Part shown: piece by piece, positions 5,923 to 6,536 of the stretch
How positions within the stretch are numbered: the first letter of the stretch is position 1
Layout of the letters: each line of letters opens with the position of its first letter
Source: Bryobacteraceae bacterium
GTDB taxonomy: Bacteria > Acidobacteriota > Terriglobia > Bryobacterales > Bryobacteraceae
Assembly (NCBI GenBank): GCA_014379815.1
Contig: JACMLA010000192.1
Coordinates: forward strand, 1-6,536
Direction of reading: 5' to 3'
DNA: 6,536 bases
Notes under the pieces: model-generated
What the model was told of the DNA's origin: nothing
Databases searched by the model: none
What the model saw: only the letters and a program-made list of their open reading frames with translations
Translations under genes and position numbers: made by a program

Positions 5923-6536
5923 TCAGGCGGGCTGGAGGTCAACCCTTTTACCTGCGACGCCGAGGTTCTCACGCACGTGAGTCTCGTCCCACAGATTGGA
6001 AACCACGCAGGACACATTAGGGTTCTGCAGCGCCCACATATAAGCCTTGAGAGGAGCTTTCAGGTCACCCGGTACGATACGGTTGATCTTGTCGATACGC
6101 CACTGCGGTACCGGCTGCAGGGCCTTGTGATGCGTTGCCACTGCCATCGCGACTTTCATCCCAATGAAGCCAAGACCCTTCGCGCTCGCCTCCTGCAAGG
6201 CGTGATCCATATAGCCCGCGTTCACGATGTTGTAGGCGGCCTGCACGCAATCGTAGTAACCCGATTGCGCAGCTTTTCGTAAAATCACGGCCGGATCAGT
6301 ATGAGTTGTTACGCCCAGAAACCTCACTTTCCCCGATTTACGCAAGCTCAGAAAGGTCTCGTAAGTCTCGGGAATTTCGAGTTCTTCTACCGAGCACGCA
6401 CCGTGCGGGCAATGCAGGACATCGAAGTGATCTGCACCGATGCGCTTCAGACTTCCTTCGACGGACTTGACGATGAAGTCGCGATACTCAGCGCTCGCTT
6501 CCACTTTGTTCGCGTAGTCGCTTTGCATCGCGTTGG
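5923..6536 (-). CDS. Aldo/keto reductase, C-terminal part (5' end cut by window edge)
   Basis: The frame is open from the right edge to the TGA at 5923-5925, giving 203 residues. The ATG at 6528 is an internal methionine, not the start. The family is recognised from the second half of the TIM barrel: SLKRIGADHFDVLHCPHGA (matching the SLxRLGxDyiDlyqiH region), GKVRFLGVTTHTDP (matching GKIRxIGVSNH), DCVQAAYNIVNA (matching the QxxYN strand), GFIGMKVAMA, and the C-terminal NPNVSCVVSNLWDETHVREN segment, which resembles the cofactor-phosphate-binding part of the barrel. The family reduces aldehydes and ketones or oxidises alcohols using NAD(P)H. The catalytic Asp/Tyr/Lys residues and any signal peptide lie outside the window, so activity and location cannot be judged. 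There is no C-terminal iron-sulfur extension of the kind found in some COG1453 members. The gene ends 54 bases before the next coding start and could head the same transcript. Confidence 0.9.
   Translation of the reverse strand, partial: NAMQSDYANKVEASAEYRDFIVKSVEGSLKRIGADHFDVLHCPHGACSVEELEIPETYETFLSLRKSGKVRFLGVTTHTDPAVILRKAAQSGYYDCVQAAYNIVNAGYMDHALQEASAKGLGFIGMKVAMAVATHHKALQPVPQWRIDKINRIVPGDLKAPLKAYMWALQNPNVSCVVSNLWDETHVRENLGVAGKRVDLQPA

Noticed and set aside
5869..5925. Possible promoter (TTAATA or TTGATA as -10) within the 13-base repeats
   Set aside because: No acceptable -35 hexamer lies 16 to 18 bases upstream of either candidate, and the AT-rich hexamers are simply part of the repeat unit.

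Overview
The window holds six genes, all on the minus strand, with almost no space between them. Reading in the direction of transcription (right to left) they are: the C-terminal part of an aldo/keto reductase (cut by the right edge), a 151-residue conserved-looking helical protein of unknown function, an ABC exporter half-transporter, a multi-pass membrane histidine kinase, a Tat-exported Gfo/Idh/MocA oxidoreductase, and an XdhC/CoxI-type maturation factor (cut by the left edge). No rRNA, tRNA, CRISPR array, insertion sequence or phage gene was seen. No gene-free stretch reaches 100 bases.

The sequence is moderately GC-rich, and Shine-Dalgarno sites are clear before some genes and weak before others. 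A Tat-signal Gfo/Idh/MocA oxidoreductase, this style of aldo/keto reductase and the small 'KYEDANLILKLYELRR' protein together suggest a soil-type Acidobacteriota genome. This is a judgement from family resemblance, not a computed placement.

Right block (about 3655-6536): the reductase ends at 5923. A 54-base gap follows that contains three 13-base tandem units and a strong GAGGAG ribosome site for a TTG-started small gene (5413-5868). That gene stops 3 bases before the ABC exporter start (3655-5409), so the two are very probably translated as a unit. The histidine kinase (2265-3623) starts 31 bases after the exporter and could sense or control exporter function. Left block (1-2264): after an 85-base gap comes the Tat-exported oxidoreductase (842-2179), then XdhC (1-804) after only 37 bases. 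These two are probably co-transcribed, although their functional connection is not obvious.

The most unusual feature is the histidine kinase. It keeps a normal HELNTP phospho-acceptor box, but its ATP-binding domain has lost the N-box asparagines and the G1 and G2 glycine motifs while the reading frame and the surrounding fold landmarks remain. It looks like a pseudokinase or phosphatase-type sensor rather than an active autokinase. No response regulator is encoded in the window. Beyond this, I see no convincing new multi-gene system.
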